A stretch of DNA of 33,388 nt from Candidatus Aphodovivens excrementavium (GCA_018715935.1 DVKR01000021.1:1-33388); one strand, 5' to 3'; positions 1 through 9,230 are shown, counted from the stretch's first letter. Numbers and translations: made by a program. Notes: generated by a model from the letters alone, not told the origin.

Positions 1-876
1 ATGTTTATATTCTTCCAGTTCCTTCCCGGAAAGGACGTCGCCCGCCGAAGAATGATTGTAAAATATTCTCCACTTCATTTCCGCCAACGAGACAAACTGA
101 TAATACTTAGGAACGGAGCCAAAACGCTCGACGCACTTCTCTAAGACATCAAGAGAAACCCTCTTGGGAGATTCAAGATAAAACGATGGATCGTCCGTCG
201 CCGTTGCGGTTAGTGAAGAGAACTCGTCGCCTTCTTCGCCGCTGTTTCTCCGATAATAATACGCACACCCACTCACAATGCCTAAAAGCATTGTGCCCAT
301 TAAAGCCTCGCTACAAAATTTAGTATCTTCGTAATAAGTCACTTTTTCATCAAGTTTTAGACCCTTTATGGCTTCCGTCCTGAAAAATGCTGGTGCGATC
401 CTAGAAACAACGTAAGACCACTTCGACCGATGAAGAGAAACGACCCTAGAGCCTTTGCTAAACTTCCCATTGGCATAATGGGGCTTTTTTCTTGCACCAT
501 GCATATTGTAAACAGGACACACTGCAACATTAACTTTGTCGCTGCAGTTCGAATAGAACTCATCGACCTTCGCAACTATGTTCTTAGACACCCAATCGTC
601 AGAATCCACGAACCCTATATAATCGCCAGTAGCGAGTTCTATGCCCTTATTTCTCGCACGCGAAACCCCGGCGTTTTCTTGTTCCACATATATGACAAAA
701 GGGTATTTTTTTGCATAGTCTTCACACAGCTCCGCCGATCCGTCCGTGCTGCCATCGTTAACCAATATTATTTCCAGCATGCTCTTGTCGACCGTTTGAG
801 CAACTAAGCTATCAACGCATTTACGCAAATACTGTTCAGAATTGTATACAGGAACAACGATGCTGAACTTGTTCAC
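1..876 (-). CDS. Family 2 glycosyltransferase, 3' end outside the window
   Basis: Open frame of 292 codons running off the left edge, so the C-terminus is missing. The GT-A fold nucleotide-sugar domain opens with FSIVVPVYN at residues 4-12, followed by LVNDGSTDGS and the metal-binding region FVDSDDW; the NAGVSRARNKG segment is typical of GT2 enzymes. It probably adds a sugar to a cell-surface polymer on the inner face of the membrane; donor and acceptor cannot be read from sequence. I chose GTG at 876, which follows the weak purine run AAAGAG; an in-frame GTG at 882 is equally possible. It is the last visible gene of a minus-strand cell-wall polymer locus and follows another GT2 gene by about 145 bases, so glycosylation of teichoic acid or a related glycan is the likely job (inference). 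Confidence 0.9.
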   Translation of the reverse strand, partial: MNKFSIVVPVYNSEQYLRKCVDSLVAQTVDKSMLEIILVNDGSTDGSAELCEDYAKKYPFVIYVEQENAGVSRARNKGIELATGDYIGFVDSDDWVSKNIVAKVDEFYSNCSDKVNVAVCPVYNMHGARKKPHYANGKFSKGSRVVSLHRSKWSYVVSRIAPAFFRTEAIKGLKLDEKVTYYEDTKFCSEALMGTMLLGIVSGCAYYYRRNSGEEGDEFSSLTATATDDPSFYLESPKRVSLDVLEKCVERFGSVPKYYQFVSLAEMKWRIFYNHSSAGDVLSGKELEEYKH

Positions 877-1021
877 ATTCACTCTTTCTCGCGAACTCCC
901 ATTTCCCCGTAGGGTTAACTGCAGTTCAACATAATACCAAACCCCTTACAGGACACGAAAGCAACAGCTCGTCGTTTCCGCTTCTTTTTTCTTAATGGAA
1001 GCCCCCTCCTTCCCCGAAAGT

Positions 1022-2605
1022 TCATATACGAAAAATCTTGTGTTTCGTCGTTATCAAACACAACCCTCCCCGCTGCGTTTGATACGCACTCACGGTACAA
1101 CACCAGTCGGAAGTCAAACTACAAAGAGGGGTGTTTACCGATTCGGCAAATCGCCAATCGGTTGTAACCCTGACTCGCTTGATCAGCTTCCCTTTTGACT
1201 TTATCAATAAATACACATACCACTTTTTCTCACCGGAAAAATCCCTCCTTCTAAGAGGAAAAGAAAAAAGGGGTAATTTGGCGAGATGCGATTCCGACAA
1301 CGAACAGACCCATTCCCGGCAGCCTTTTTTCGTTTCCTCATCGGCAACGCCACATTCTATTATCGGGCAATTCAACTCTATGGTCGGATGCCCTCTTACT
1401 TCCTGAATCTGAAGAGCTAGGTTTCGATTTTCAGTCAAGATCCAATACGGGGCACTGATGGTTCCTTTTACTAGGAGGGAGCATCCATCTGGCTGAAGCT
1501 CAACCGAATTCACCTGAGCTCCAGCTCCTCCCATATCGCTAAGAGGCACACTCAAATGAAAGCCATTGAAGGCAGAGCAAAATGCCAGACGCCCATCAAT
1601 GCAACGAAAGCATTTTTCATCCAGCTCTCCGTTCTGGATCCACACGGCTGCTTTAGACGCCGGCTCGAAACCTTTAATTAACGAGCAGTCCAAAATGATT
1701 CGCTGCGGAAGCGCCATCGATGACGATACACAATCAGAATAGAACGGTCGAACTAGGTTACATATCTTCTCGAACATGCTTTTATCGTTTTGCCTACATG
1801 CGGATATAAGCATATTGCTAATATCCCGCTGGAACAATCTGCGTAAAAGAATGATCGGGTCGTTCTCTTGAAACATAAGAGTTGAGACGATCGTAAACGC
1901 ATCCACCATAGCTCGGTAATTCGATTCAAGATTCTCCCACGTGGAAAAAGAGCACTGTTGATCCGTGTCGTATAGCAGGTAATGATAATACCCGTAGTCA
2001 GAGGCTACCGACACCGTCTCAGCAGCCAAATAAGCTTTTAACGAAAATAGAATATCCTCCGGCATATAACTCGGGAATTTTATTTGGTGTTGCAGTAAAA
2101 GCTTTCGCCTGAATAGCTTCATTGGACCAAACGTCCACATGACGTTTGATGCAAATACGTCTACCGATGGCTGATTCGCAAAGAACATGGACTGCGGAAC
2201 ATCACGACCCCCCTCGCCGACTAGTCTTACTAGCAAAACATCCGATCCCCACTCTTCCGCATGATCTATCATTAGCTCAACCGCGCGTGAAGCAAGCCAA
2301 TCGTCGGCATCCAAAAAGAAAACGTACCTACCCTTTGCTTGGTCTAGGGCAACGTTTCTGGGCTTTGCAGGCGTGCCCGACGCCTCTGGTAGGGCAATCA
2401 CTGAAAAGAGATCTGGGTACAAGGCTTGATATTGCTCAGCAGCCAACAGCGTATCATCCGTAGAGCCGTCATCGACAACTATCACTTCTATGCCTTCTAG
2501 CGGATACGATTGATTCAGTATAGAATCAAGCGCCACGGAAAGGTGAGGCATAGCATTATATGCCGGGATGATGATACTGAGAATCTTTTCTTCCTTGTCG
2601 CCCAT
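1022..2605 (-). CDS. Family 2 glycosyltransferase with large C-terminal domain (TarS/TarP-like)
   Basis: Protein of 527 residues. The N-terminal GT-A domain (about residues 8-240 from the chosen start) shows SIIIPAYN, VVDDGSTDDT and FFLDADDW, the donor- and metal-binding signature of GT2. A second half of nearly 290 residues is beta-rich in appearance, with segments such as VKGTISAPYWIL. This two-part layout resembles teichoic-acid glycosyltransferases such as TarS, where the C-terminal part mediates oligomerisation (family knowledge; my match is by layout, not alignment). The gene lies in the same locus and direction as tarI/tarJ, so decoration of poly(ribitol phosphate) with a sugar is a reasonable guess. 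Start chosen at ATG 2605 behind GGAAA; the frame extends to a TTG at 2635 that has no ribosome site. The 289 bases upstream to the RloB gene show no gene and no convincing promoter. Confidence 0.85.
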   Translation of the reverse strand: MGDKEEKILSIIIPAYNAMPHLSVALDSILNQSYPLEGIEVIVVDDGSTDDTLLAAEQYQALYPDLFSVIALPEASGTPAKPRNVALDQAKGRYVFFLDADDWLASRAVELMIDHAEEWGSDVLLVRLVGEGGRDVPQSMFFANQPSVDVFASNVMWTFGPMKLFRRKLLLQHQIKFPSYMPEDILFSLKAYLAAETVSVASDYGYYHYLLYDTDQQCSFSTWENLESNYRAMVDAFTIVSTLMFQENDPIILLRRLFQRDISNMLISACRQNDKSMFEKICNLVRPFYSDCVSSSMALPQRIILDCSLIKGFEPASKAAVWIQNGELDEKCFRCIDGRLAFCSAFNGFHLSVPLSDMGGAGAQVNSVELQPDGCSLLVKGTISAPYWILTENRNLALQIQEVRGHPTIELNCPIIECGVADEETKKGCREWVCSLSESHLAKLPLFSFPLRRRDFSGEKKWYVYLLIKSKGKLIKRVRVTTDWRFAESVNTPLCSLTSDWCCTVSAYQTQRGGLCLITTKHKIFRI

Positions 2606-2894
2606 AACACGATTTCCATTCTCTATCACTAACAAGTTATTGAATCAAGCGGAGGTCATCCTTTGCACCTTCCGCTTCGCTCAAGCTAAACACCTCAGTC
2701 ACGCTTTGCTCACAACACACCTATCACGCTCACATACAAACTTCTTCCGGAACTCCGCTACCACCACACGATCAAGCCGGTCGTCAAGGCATGCCGGACG
2801 GTCAAATCTCCCATAGGCTCAATCGCCCGACGTTCCCGAAGAGATATCCCACGATAACCATCGACCCGCAGAGAACAGTGTTTTTTGCTGTGGC

Positions 2895-3569
2895 TTAGAT
2901 TCGTCGACCTGCGAGCGCTTCGACAACGTCCGCCACGTCGGTCCACACTGCGTAGCTGGCAGTATTGTCAACTGCCGTTTTTCTTCGTAAGCCTTTCTCA
3001 TCCGTATTGTGCTTCTTCGCATTCTTGATTGCGGCGTTGACCCGCCCACGTAAAGCGTCTTCGCAAATCGCCTTCATGCGCTTTTTTCCTCTGCCGGAAG
3101 CAGTGGAGCTTACCACCCCCTGTTTGACCGCATATCCCTGACACTCTTTTGTCGGAAAGCAGCTATCCGGACAAACACGGATATGGTCAATCAACCAAAC
3201 TTCAAAACAAGGGTTAGAAAGAATCAGGGATACACCTTCCTTGCGCGCGGTTTTCTGCGCTTCACCAAGGCAAAACTCGTCAGCGTCGGTAACAGCCCAT
3301 ACTGTCTCGAACGAGTCGTACCCTTCTTTCTTGGCCTCCTTGTCTTCGAGCTTCTTTATCTGCGCCGTATCTTTCACCAAGATAAGAGGATCCTTCCCGG
3401 CGGCGCGATCAGCAATCGTCGTAGTGCTCGATGCGTTGCGCCCAAGTTCGCTCAGGAGAAAACGAAAATACTGAGGCTCGGTCACCTTGCCGTTACAGGC
3501 TATAAGGTATCTTTTCCGCCTAATGCGCTTTGTGCGAGGCCGCCCTGATGGTAGCTTGCTTCTAGACAT
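2895..3569 (-). CDS. rloB: RloB-like Toprim-fold protein (AbiL-type defence partner)
   Basis: A 224-residue protein matching the RloB family layout: a basic N-terminus, a Toprim-like entry motif ACNGKVTEPQYF (residues 24-35), an acidic strand VWAVTDADEF, and the hallmark LSNPCFEVWLIDH. RloB proteins occur beside RloA ATPases, often in restriction or abortive-infection loci; the lactococcal AbiL pair has the same organisation (family knowledge). Here the ATG at 3569 overlaps the end of the upstream ATPase gene by 8 bases, so translation is probably coupled. Oddity: the usual 'EG' of the first motif is 'NG' (Asn26), which replaces the expected acidic Toprim residue; the DxD-like pair and Glu31 are kept. 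Likely role: nuclease-like effector of an anti-phage module (inference). Confidence 0.85.
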   Translation of the reverse strand: MSRSKLPSGRPRTKRIRRKRYLIACNGKVTEPQYFRFLLSELGRNASSTTTIADRAAGKDPLILVKDTAQIKKLEDKEAKKEGYDSFETVWAVTDADEFCLGEAQKTARKEGVSLILSNPCFEVWLIDHIRVCPDSCFPTKECQGYAVKQGVVSSTASGRGKKRMKAICEDALRGRVNAAIKNAKKHNTDEKGLRRKTAVDNTASYAVWTDVADVVEALAGRRI

Positions 3570-4869
3570 TTCCGTCCCCCGCCTTCTGCTGTATCACATA
3601 ATGAGCAAACTGCTCGTGGAAAGAGAGGGACGGAACAGCCCGATAAACGCCGTTAAGATAGTTTCTTCCAATGTTTTCATTCGAACGCGGGCTATACTCG
3701 GTCACCGCAACAAGCTCAGAAGCTCCGTACTCATCTTTTTGCACAAGCCAAATCTGGTCTCGATCAAGCGTTGCACCGTTCGCCTGCGAACCCAAAATCA
3801 GAGACGCATCATGTGTCGTAAAAACAAGCTGAGCTTGATTGGGATTTGTTACAGGATCAGTGAACAGAGCAACGAAATCTTTAAGCAAAACTGGATGTAA
3901 GCTCCTATCAAGTTCATCTACCAGCAGAGTTTTTCCCCACAACAGCGCGTCAAGGGCAATCGAGAAGAAAACTAGCGAGGCGATGGTGCCGTCCGACTCA
4001 GAGGCAGAAGGCAACCAGACATCCCCCTCTTCTCCTTGATGTAGAAAGAAAATATCGCTTCCGTACTGCATTTTCAAAGCCGATTTAACTTCCGGATCTT
4101 CCTGCAAACTATCGATGGAGCCTCCTAAAGGTCCCAAAATCGAATCATCTCGCCTAATTTCGATTCCCTTCACTCCCATATCAGCATACTTGATCAGGTT
4201 TGATAAAGCATCAACTTTCGCCGGATGCATAACCGCAGCGCGCTTTATGGCACCAAGTTCGCTTCTGTAGGTTGAGGAATCAAAGCAGAAAATACCGCTC
4301 GTTATTTCCTGAAAGACGGGATCGACAACTTTGCTGCCAGCAGCTGCGGCAACAGAAAGAAACAGGGCGTTGGGGCGCGTCATCTTTTCGAGCTGTTTCT
4401 TTGGCCCACTAAACGCAGAGCTGAACGTGATTTCAAGCTCTCCTTCATCGTCCAACCGCCGGACAAAAAGCTTTGTTGGCTGCGCCGAGTAGTAGGCAAC
4501 AAGCTCTTCGAAAGTAACCTTGTTGCTGTTTATCGCAAACGAATAGACATATCGGACATTACGAGAAATCAGTTCAATGAGAAACTCTGTGTCTTGGCTT
4601 TCGGAATCTTTGTCTAGAAGAAACGGGTTGCGAAAAATCCTACCAGCGGAGTCACCGTCTCTAAAGCTGCTCTTCACAAAATTTGAAACGAATTCCAACG
4701 CTTTAAGAAAATTCGACTTTCCCGAGGCATTGGAACCGTAAAACGCCGCCGCAGTCACGATGTCAGGGTTTTGCCAATTGGGATTTCTGGCTTCCATGTC
4801 TCGCTGCATGCTAAATTGCTGCGTTTCACGAAAGCTCATGAAGTTCTTAAATGAAAAGTTAACTAACAC
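3562..4869 (-). CDS. rloA: RloA-like AAA/ABC-type ATPase (defence module)
   Basis: A 435-residue P-loop ATPase of the AAA_15/AAA_21 (SMC/ABC-like) group. Walker A is GSNASGKS at residues 45-52, directly after the typical opening NFSFKNFMSF. The C-terminal half carries an ABC-type signature area (SESDGTIASL), Walker B with catalytic acid LLVDELDRSLHP, and the switch histidine in VFTTHDASLI. Such ATPases gate the toxic partner in RloAB/AbiL-type systems (family knowledge). GTG start at 4869 is preceded by GAGGG. The pair is more AT-rich than the teichoic acid genes on its left flank, has its own candidate promoter, and interrupts the cell-wall locus, which suggests acquisition by transfer. Confidence 0.88.
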   Translation of the reverse strand: MLVNFSFKNFMSFRETQQFSMQRDMEARNPNWQNPDIVTAAAFYGSNASGKSNFLKALEFVSNFVKSSFRDGDSAGRIFRNPFLLDKDSESQDTEFLIELISRNVRYVYSFAINSNKVTFEELVAYYSAQPTKLFVRRLDDEGELEITFSSAFSGPKKQLEKMTRPNALFLSVAAAAGSKVVDPVFQEITSGIFCFDSSTYRSELGAIKRAAVMHPAKVDALSNLIKYADMGVKGIEIRRDDSILGPLGGSIDSLQEDPEVKSALKMQYGSDIFFLHQGEEGDVWLPSASESDGTIASLVFFSIALDALLWGKTLLVDELDRSLHPVLLKDFVALFTDPVTNPNQAQLVFTTHDASLILGSQANGATLDRDQIWLVQKDEYGASELVAVTEYSPRSNENIGRNYLNGVYRAVPSLSFHEQFAHYVIQQKAGDGNV

Positions 4870-4913
4870 GCTGCCCTCTTTCCTTCGGACAAAGCAACAA
4901 AAGGAACTATGCG

Positions 4914-4942
4914 ATTTTATTTTAAAGCCCCTTTTTGCAAAA
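4914..4942 (-). promoter_or_regulatory. Candidate promoter of the rloA-rloB module
   Basis: Read on the minus strand, a -10-like TAAAAT (4919-4914) lies 15-17 bases after a TTTTGCAA stretch that can serve as a -35. The 105-base gap is very AT-rich compared with the surrounding genes, and a second TTGCAA lies just upstream. Position about 45 bases before the GTG fits. Sequence-only prediction. Confidence 0.4.
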
Positions 4943-4974
4943 TAGTTGCAAATACTAAAAATAAAATCGATTAA

Positions 4975-6159
4975 CTATTCCCCAAACACAGCCTTCATGA
5001 TACGGCCGGTTGCGTGGCCGTCGCAGGAGCACATGAACTTCTCTCGGAACTTTGCCACTACTGTCGGGTCGAAGCGTTCGTCAAGATGCACCAGGTAGTC
5101 GAGCACCTCTTCGCTCGTAGAAAGAACGGGCCCGGGCGTGAACTCGTCGTAGCTGTAGTAGAAGCCGCGCCAGTCGTCGTAGTCGTCTAGGTCGTAGGCG
5201 AAAAAGATCATCGGGCGTCCGAACAGCGAATACTCGAACACGATTGACGAATAGTCGGAGATGCACGCATCGGCGGTGCACAGCAAGTCGTCGATGGCAA
5301 TGTCGCCTTGCACCAGGTACGCGAAGTCTTCGCATCCTTGCGGGACGGGCGCCGGGTGCTTCACGAAGGGATGGTGCTTGACAAGCAGCACCCACTCGTT
5401 GCCCAGCGCTTCCTTCAGCGCGGGAATGTCCAGCTCGTTGGGACCTTCTGCCTCGCTCACGTGGCCGCGGAAGGTCGGCGCGTAGAGCAAGACCTTCTTG
5501 CCCGCCGCCGGCGGGAACGCCGCGTCCACGCGCGTGCGCGCCACGCTCAAAAACTGAGGGTCGAAGAATATGTCGGTTCGGCTTACGCCCAGCGCCTGAA
5601 CTATGTCTTCTTGCCCCTTCAAATCCATCGCCTCAATATATGCCCATGCCACTTCGGGGCTGCTGATGGTCACCAAGGAAAGGTTCTTGTAGAAGGGGTG
5701 TCTCCTCGTTTCTTCCAGCGTACCGCCGAACTTGAGATCTGCCGTGCTGATGCCCCACTTTTTGAACGCGCCGCAGGCATGCCACAGCTGCACTGCCTTG
5801 GTTTCCTTGCGGAGCGGCAAACAGCTCACAAGGTCGCAGGCGTCGTCCAAAAAAATCACTTCCGCCTCGGCAAGACGTTTAAGACAGTTCAAGCCGTTGC
5901 GATAATACTGGATGAGGCTGACGTGGTTTTGCTCCAGCGTGATGTAGTCCACCGTCTTGGCAGGATCTGCCGACAAACGCTCGTAGAGCAGATCGAAGCT
6001 GCCGGGCATCTCCCGCTCTTTCGTTTCGAAAAACACCACCAGCCCCGGTTCGGTAGGCGCACTCGCATAGCGCTCGTACCTGCGCGGGTATAAAAAGCCC
6101 AGCGTGAAGTCTTTTATCATGCGTTTGAGATGGCGTTTCACGAAGCGCTTGATTCCCAT
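4975..6159 (-). CDS. CDP-glycerol/CDP-ribitol polyol-phosphate transferase (TagF/TagB family)
   Basis: A 394-residue protein of the Glyphos_transf (TagB/TagF) family, peripheral membrane enzymes that transfer glycerol- or ribitol-phosphate from CDP-polyols to lipid-linked teichoic acid. Diagnostic motifs: VQLWHACGAFKKWG near residue 125, LLYAPTFRG, and the C-terminal SDYSSIVFEYSLFGRPMIFF with DLDDYDDWRGFYY. It has single-domain length without an extra N-terminal glycosyltransferase region. The start is 2 bases after the stop of the related upstream gene. With tarI/tarJ in the same operon, ribitol-phosphate priming or polymerisation is more likely than pure glycerol-phosphate, but sequence alone does not decide substrate or whether it acts as primase or polymerase. 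Last gene of the core polymer operon before the rloAB insertion. Confidence 0.92.
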   Translation of the reverse strand: MGIKRFVKRHLKRMIKDFTLGFLYPRRYERYASAPTEPGLVVFFETKEREMPGSFDLLYERLSADPAKTVDYITLEQNHVSLIQYYRNGLNCLKRLAEAEVIFLDDACDLVSCLPLRKETKAVQLWHACGAFKKWGISTADLKFGGTLEETRRHPFYKNLSLVTISSPEVAWAYIEAMDLKGQEDIVQALGVSRTDIFFDPQFLSVARTRVDAAFPPAAGKKVLLYAPTFRGHVSEAEGPNELDIPALKEALGNEWVLLVKHHPFVKHPAPVPQGCEDFAYLVQGDIAIDDLLCTADACISDYSSIVFEYSLFGRPMIFFAYDLDDYDDWRGFYYSYDEFTPGPVLSTSEEVLDYLVHLDERFDPTVVAKFREKFMCSCDGHATGRIMKAVFGE

Positions 6160-6161
6160 AG

Positions 6162-7424
6162 CTAGTTATTCTCGCTTTCAGATAGCTTCCTCAGTACAAA
6201 ATCGGCGATGTCTGCCGCAGGGTCTTCGTCCGATCCTTCAAACGCACCGTCAACGAAACGCTCCAGCTGCTCGTGCGGATACGTTTCGGGATGCTGCGCC
6301 CACGTCTCCAGCATTGCAAGAAGCTCGTCTTGCGTGCGTGCGCAAAGCTTTGGGCATACGTTGGTAGGGTCGACGTTGAGCCCCGGCGAGTGCCGGTAAT
6401 GCTCGATGTCCGGCACGAAGAACACCACGCGCTTCCCCAGCAGATACGCCTCATAGACGATAGATGAGTAGTCGGTTACCACGAAGTCGGCTTCCAAAAC
6501 ATGAGCGGGAACGCCTCCCGCCGCTTCCTTGCCGCTTTCCAGGGGGTGCAGCGCCCAGTGCGTTTCATAAGGGGCCTGCGCAAACAGCTCGCCAGCCCGC
6601 TCCATGAGGTCTTGCACAGGATGCGCTGTCTTGTCATATTTCCTGATAGTAGGCGCAAACAGAACCACGGGCTTGCGGGATGCGGACTTGCGGGGTGCGG
6701 AGGCCTGCGCGGCCGCCTCACACTGCGGCTGGCCGCCTGCTTCCCATTCCGCCTGCCCATCCGCCGTCTGCCGCATGCTCTCGCCGGCAGCCGCCACTTG
6801 TTGCGCAAGCTCCCTCATGCGCCGCTGCGTCGGACGCGAAAGCGGCACCACGCGCTCCTTCGGGCACGCGAACGCCTCGGCAAAGCCCGCGCGGGCGCCC
6901 TCGCCCGAACAAACTACCCACGAGTAGTTGCGATGGATCTTAAACAGCGTCGCCTCTTCGGTGGAATGCCCCTCGGCGATGTCAAGCGCCTGATAGCCGA
7001 ACTTCTTGAACGCGCCGAACGCATGCCACAGCTGCACCACCATGGGCTCGCGCGGAAAGTCGTGATGGAGTGCAAGCGCCTCTGCCTCCGTGGGCGACTC
7101 GCAGGCGAAGTCAATAAGGCACACCACCGGGTCGTATCGATCGATCACGCACACCCTGCACCGCGCCAGATGATATATCTCGCGCAGCACCAGCCATGCA
7201 TACGGGAAAACCGTCTTCGCCCCTAAGCGCTGAGTGAGATACACGGGCGCAAGCCCGCGCTGCTTGAACGCCGCACCGCATTCCAGGTAGTCGTAGGAAG
7301 GAGCATCCGCCTTGCGGGAAACGAACAGCACCTCGTCGCGCCGCTTGCCTAGGCAGAAAAGCTTATACAGCCCGTTAAACACCCCTGCAGCGGCATGCAC
7401 CGCCACCGTGCGCAAAGCTCCCAT
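6162..7424 (-). CDS. Second CDP-polyol polyol-phosphate transferase (TagF/TagB family)
   Basis: A 420-residue member of the same family as its downstream neighbour: VVQLWHAFGAFKKFG, VVLFAPTIRKYD and the C-terminal VVTDYSSIVYEAYLLGKRV are shared landmarks. A low-complexity Ala/Gln/Glu-rich insert (around residues 205-240) sits between the two halves and looks like a flexible linker. I chose ATG 7424 behind AAGGCGG; the frame continues to GTG 7448, which would overlap tarJ by 13 bases but lacks a ribosome site. Two such transferases in tandem commonly divide priming and chain elongation (family knowledge); which does which is not determined here. Confidence 0.9.
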   Translation of the reverse strand: MGALRTVAVHAAAGVFNGLYKLFCLGKRRDEVLFVSRKADAPSYDYLECGAAFKQRGLAPVYLTQRLGAKTVFPYAWLVLREIYHLARCRVCVIDRYDPVVCLIDFACESPTEAEALALHHDFPREPMVVQLWHAFGAFKKFGYQALDIAEGHSTEEATLFKIHRNYSWVVCSGEGARAGFAEAFACPKERVVPLSRPTQRRMRELAQQVAAAGESMRQTADGQAEWEAGGQPQCEAAAQASAPRKSASRKPVVLFAPTIRKYDKTAHPVQDLMERAGELFAQAPYETHWALHPLESGKEAAGGVPAHVLEADFVVTDYSSIVYEAYLLGKRVVFFVPDIEHYRHSPGLNVDPTNVCPKLCARTQDELLAMLETWAQHPETYPHEQLERFVDGAFEGSDEDPAADIADFVLRKLSESENN

Positions 7425-7435
7425 ACCCAACCGCC

Positions 7436-8461
7436 TTACGCGTTCCACTCCATAATGGTTTTGCCCATGAGCTTGCTGGTGTCAGACTCGAACGCGCTGG
7501 CCATATCCGCAACCGATTTTACGGGACGCACGCTGCCCACCAAACGTCCCAGATACTCCAGCGCCTCGGGGTGTTGCTCGTAGAGCGCAAGCGTTGCCTG
7601 GAAATCCTCGCGGCTGCTGCGGCTGCTGCCAAACAGGCGCAGGCCCTTCTCCAGCACCATGCGCGTGTCGATGGGAACCGGGTTTTCCGACACGCCCAAA
7701 AGCGAAATGGTGCCCTCGGGCTTGATGCAGCCGATGATCTGGTCGATTGCCGCCGCCGAGCCGTCGCCTCCACAGCATTCGAATGCGTGGTCAACCAACA
7801 GATTGTCGGGCACGTCGTAGGACACGTACGTATCGTCGGCGAACGTGAACTCGGCTAGCTTGTTGGGGTTGCGCCCCACCACCACAAGCCGTACGTTAGG
7901 CACGGTGATGCGCAGCAGCAGCGCCACGATAAAGCCCAGGTTGCCGTCGCCCCACACGCCAATGACGTCGCGTCGCTCATGCGCAATGCCGCAGAAACGA
8001 CGCACGGCATGCATCCCCACGCTTACGATCTCCGTGAACGCTGCAACTTCGTCTTCCAGCACGTCAGGCAGCGCCAGCACGCGCCTCTCGGGCAGATACA
8101 CGCACTCCTGCATGAACCCGTCGAAGCCGCTGCCGCAGAACTTGCTTGTGCGCAGATAGTTCTCGCCGATGTACGGGTCGGTCTCGCTTGCGCTGTTGGG
8201 AAGCATCACCACACGCGTGCCCGGTTTAAACGTGCCAGTGGCGTCAAGCAAAACCTTGCCAATGCCCTCGTGGATAAGCGCCATGGGGAGCTTTTTTGCC
8301 AGAACTTCGGCACCGCGCGTGCCCAGATAGTAGCGCATGTCGGCGTTGCAGATGGATAGATGCGTGGGACGCACCACAACCTGCAAGTCTGCCGAGGGAA
8401 CCTCCACCTGCACAGGCTCGATAGAGCGCGGGGCTATGAGTCGGTACACGCAATTCAGCAT
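7436..8461 (-). CDS. tarJ: Ribitol-5-phosphate 2-dehydrogenase, TarJ-type alcohol dehydrogenase
   Basis: A 341-residue medium-chain zinc dehydrogenase. It reduces D-ribulose 5-phosphate to ribitol 5-phosphate with NADPH, the first step of CDP-ribitol supply. It follows the staphylococcal TarJ pattern closely: APRSIEPV near the N-terminus, LSICNADMRYY with the catalytic-zinc cysteine, ALIHEGIGKV with the zinc histidine and glutamate, IGVWGDGNLGF as the nucleotide-binding glycine loop, AFECCGGDGS, and GSSRSSREDF. ATG 8461 lies behind AGGGGG. It follows tarI by 12 bases, the usual tarI-tarJ pairing, making the assignment secure. Confidence 0.95.
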   Translation of the reverse strand: MLNCVYRLIAPRSIEPVQVEVPSADLQVVVRPTHLSICNADMRYYLGTRGAEVLAKKLPMALIHEGIGKVLLDATGTFKPGTRVVMLPNSASETDPYIGENYLRTSKFCGSGFDGFMQECVYLPERRVLALPDVLEDEVAAFTEIVSVGMHAVRRFCGIAHERRDVIGVWGDGNLGFIVALLLRITVPNVRLVVVGRNPNKLAEFTFADDTYVSYDVPDNLLVDHAFECCGGDGSAAAIDQIIGCIKPEGTISLLGVSENPVPIDTRMVLEKGLRLFGSSRSSREDFQATLALYEQHPEALEYLGRLVGSVRPVKSVADMASAFESDTSKLMGKTIMEWNA

Positions 8462-8473
8462 ATAAGCCCCCTG

Positions 8474-9190
8474 TTATTCGCCCAGCAGAGCCTGAGCGAG
8501 GCGCATGTCCTGCGGGTAGGTGATTTTCATGTTGGACGAGTCGCCGCGCACCAAAGCCACGTCCTGCCCGCGCAGCACGAAGATCTTGCACGCGTCGGTG
8601 AGAATGCCCTTCTCCTCCTCGGTGAGGCTCTCCATCAGCTCTTTGAGCTTGTTCAAATTGAACGACTGCGGCGTTTGGCCCTGATAGAGGTTGCGCCTGT
8701 CGGGAATGGCGGAAATGGTTTCTGCGTTGCGGCTTTCCACGATGGTGTCGGTTGCCGGGATGACGGTGTCGCACGCCCCGTGCGCACGTGCCGCAACGAT
8801 GTTCTCCTCGATGATACGCTGCGAAACGAACGGCCGCACCGCGTCATGGGTGACGATGATGCTCTCGGCATCCACCTCGCAGTTCTGCTCGAAATACTCG
8901 ATGGCGTTCATCACCGTGTCGTTGCGCGTGACGCCGCCTGCCGTCACCACCACTTTGTCGGCAAAGGCGGGGCAATGCTTTTTCAGAAGGTCTTGCGTTT
9001 GGCGTAGCCACGTCTCGGGGCACAGCACCACCACCGCGTCAAAGCAGTTCGAAATGCAAAACTTCTCTACAGTGTGGATGAGAATGGGCTTTTCCCCCAG
9101 CATCAGAAACTGCTTGGGCTTTTCCATGTTTCCCATGCGCGTGCCCGACCCGCCGGCCAGGATAGCTGCAAACGCATTCGTTTTAGTCAC
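8474..9190 (-). CDS. tarI: Ribitol-5-phosphate cytidylyltransferase
   Basis: A 238-residue IspD/TarI nucleotidyltransferase that makes CDP-ribitol from CTP and ribitol 5-phosphate. Visible motifs: AAILAGGSGTRMG (CTP-binding P-loop) with KPKQFL, GGVTRNDTVM, VTHDAVRPFV, YQGQTPQSFN and SSNMKITYPQDM. These match TarI better than IspD, especially HDAVRPF together with the adjacent tarJ. The start is GTG 9190 with GAGGAGG five bases upstream; a longer frame back to 9301 would add a basic tail inside the tagH gene and is rejected. Operon member between tagH (40 bases upstream) and tarJ. Confidence 0.95.
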   Translation of the reverse strand: MTKTNAFAAILAGGSGTRMGNMEKPKQFLMLGEKPILIHTVEKFCISNCFDAVVVLCPETWLRQTQDLLKKHCPAFADKVVVTAGGVTRNDTVMNAIEYFEQNCEVDAESIIVTHDAVRPFVSQRIIEENIVAARAHGACDTVIPATDTIVESRNAETISAIPDRRNLYQGQTPQSFNLNKLKELMESLTEEEKGILTDACKIFVLRGQDVALVRGDSSNMKITYPQDMRLAQALLGE

Positions 9191-9230
9191 TTCTGCCTCC
9201 TCAAACCTGCGCAATCTTGCAGCGGTTCTC

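Noticed and set aside
430-807. 125-codon plus-strand open frame
   Set aside because: Antisense to the truncated GT2 gene whose minus-strand translation has intact GT-A motifs.
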